DNA from: Candidatus Omnitrophota bacterium
Lineage (GTDB): Bacteria; Omnitrophota; Gorgyraeia; JABMQH01
DNA: 6,262 nt
Reading direction: 5' to 3'
Assembly: GCA_026387595.1 (NCBI GenBank)
Contig: JAPLLL010000147.1
Span: 1-6,262 of the forward strand
Of this stretch, positions 5,520 to 6,262 are shown in pieces. The position numbers were made by a program, and so were the translations under genes. Below the pieces are notes generated by a model. The model saw only the letters and a program-made list of their open reading frames with translations. It was not told the origin of the DNA and did not search any database. Each line of letters begins with the position of its first letter. Positions within the stretch are counted from its first letter, which is position 1.

Positions 5520-6262
5520 TTACGGCCTCGGATGAAACTTTTGATGAATTGCCTTGAGCCTGTCCTTGCTGATATGCGTATATATCTGGGTTGTAGAGAT
5601 ATTCGTATGCCCAAGCAGTTCCTGGACGATCCTCAGGTCCGCGCCTCTTTCCAGGAGATGCGTAGCAAAGGAATGCCTGAGGACGTGCGGGGTAAGCCGT
5701 TTTTTTATCTTGGCTTTCAGCGCGCAGACCTTCACGATGTTCCACAGGGATTGCCGCGAGATCGACCTACCGAACCTGTTCACGAAAAGAAGCGGCTCCT
5801 GCGGATTCTTTTTTACGAGCTGGGGCCTGGCCTTTTCCATATAACGTTTTATCGCCGTCCTGGCCTTGCCGCCCAGCGGCACTATCCTTTCTTTCTGGCC
5901 CTTGCCCGTGCATTTTATAAATCCTACGTCCATATTTAAGTCTGATATGCGAAGCGTTGCCGCTTCCGACACCCGCATGCCTGTTGCATACAACGCCTCC
6001 AAAAATGCCTTGTCGCGCAGACCCTGCCATTCATTTGTATCCGGCGCATCCAACAGCGTTTCTACCTCTTCCACGGAAAGGGCGTCAGGCAGCTTCTTCC
6101 AGGTCTTGGGCGATTCGATGAGGTTGGCAGCGTCATCCTTTATAAATCTTTCCCTTGTAAGGTACCTGAAAAGCATCTTTATAGCAACAAGGTTCCTTGA
6201 GAGCGTAGTGGACGCAAGGGCCCTGTCCTTTTGGTTCATCAGGTAATCCGTTATGTCCGACC
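5520..6262 (-). CDS. Tyrosine recombinase, XerC/XerD type, N-terminus cut by window edge
   Basis: XerC/XerD recombinases resolve chromosome dimers at dif by DNA cleavage through a 3'-phosphotyrosyl bond. The frame is open to the right edge, and the residues upstream of the internal ATG at 6239 (SDITDYL) match the SAM-like N-terminal domain, so about 50-60 residues lie outside and 6239 is not the true start. Counting from that internal Met, the catalytic set is complete: R89 in ATGMRVSEA, K113 in GKGQKER, H185-x-x-R188 in HVLRHSFATHLL, H211 in LLGHTNIST, and nucleophile Y220 in TQIYTHI. The C-terminus (DRLKAIHQKFHPRP) is the short tail typical of housekeeping Xer proteins rather than of phage integrases. 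XerC and XerD cannot be told apart here. No att or dif-like site or other mobile-element gene is visible, so a core chromosomal role is more likely than an integrase one. Confidence 0.93.
   Translation of the reverse strand, partial: SDITDYLMNQKDRALASTTLSRNLVAIKMLFRYLTRERFIKDDAANLIESPKTWKKLPDALSVEEVETLLDAPDTNEWQGLRDKAFLEALYATGMRVSEAATLRISDLNMDVGFIKCTGKGQKERIVPLGGKARTAIKRYMEKARPQLVKKNPQEPLLFVNRFGRSISRQSLWNIVKVCALKAKIKKRLTPHVLRHSFATHLLERGADLRIVQELLGHTNISTTQIYTHISKDRLKAIHQKFHPRP

Noticed and set aside
5497..5745. An 82-codon minus-strand frame overlapping the recombinase 3' end
   Set aside because: It is out of frame with the recombinase, which holds its catalytic H and Y residues over the same bases; its translation is an R/G/A-rich shadow.
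5520..6262. Tyrosine recombinase as a sign of an integrated mobile element
   Set aside because: The protein has the compact N-terminal SAM-like plus catalytic layout and C-terminus of XerC/XerD. The neighbours are housekeeping genes and no attachment repeats or cargo are visible.

Overview
The window is a densely packed bacterial block in which every supported gene lies on the minus strand, so transcription runs from high to low coordinates. In transcription order it holds: the 3' part of a XerC/XerD-type tyrosine recombinase (cut by the right edge), a short class II poly(A)-polymerase/tRNA nucleotidyltransferase head-and-neck protein, rbfA, an NrnA-like DHH phosphoesterase, truB, ribF, rpsO, and the first 539 codons of pnp (cut by the left edge). 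There is no RNA gene, transposon, CRISPR array or clear intrinsic terminator, and no gene-free stretch longer than 40 bases.

Layout. From rbfA to pnp this is the conserved bacterial order rbfA-nrnA-truB-ribF-rpsO-pnp (ribosome maturation, nanoRNA decay, tRNA pseudouridine 55, flavin cofactors, ribosomal protein S15, PNPase). The genes overlap or nearly touch: nucleotidyltransferase/rbfA overlap by 28 nt, rbfA/nrnA-like by 35 nt, nrnA-like/truB by 4 nt (ATGA) and truB/ribF by 32 nt. The gaps are 23 nt before rpsO and 8 nt before pnp. The clearest Shine-Dalgarno sequences precede rpsO, pnp and the DHH gene. This pattern suggests one long message with translational coupling. The usual upstream partners nusA and infB do not lie directly before rbfA. 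In their place is the nucleotidyltransferase, then a 40-nt gap made mostly of four tandem 7-bp units, then the recombinase.

Organism. The gene set and protein sequences are clearly bacterial. The lysine-rich but mid-GC coding style, the small TruB, the head-and-neck-only nucleotidyltransferase and the compact operon would fit an uncultured lineage such as Omnitrophota or another PVC-related group. That is only an impression; the window contains no marker that settles the phylum.

How the genes work together. Most products act on RNA: 30S maturation (RbfA, S15), tRNA modification (TruB), possible 3' nucleotide addition (nucleotidyltransferase), phosphorolytic 3'-5' decay (PNPase) and removal of the shortest RNA fragments (NrnA-like). 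RibF is the usual metabolic passenger. The points most worth a second look are the heptamer repeat array that runs into the ribosome binding site of the nucleotidyltransferase, a gap of about 22 residues in the FAD-synthetase half of RibF, and the nucleotidyltransferase reduced to its catalytic half and placed where infB normally is. No wholly new system is evident.
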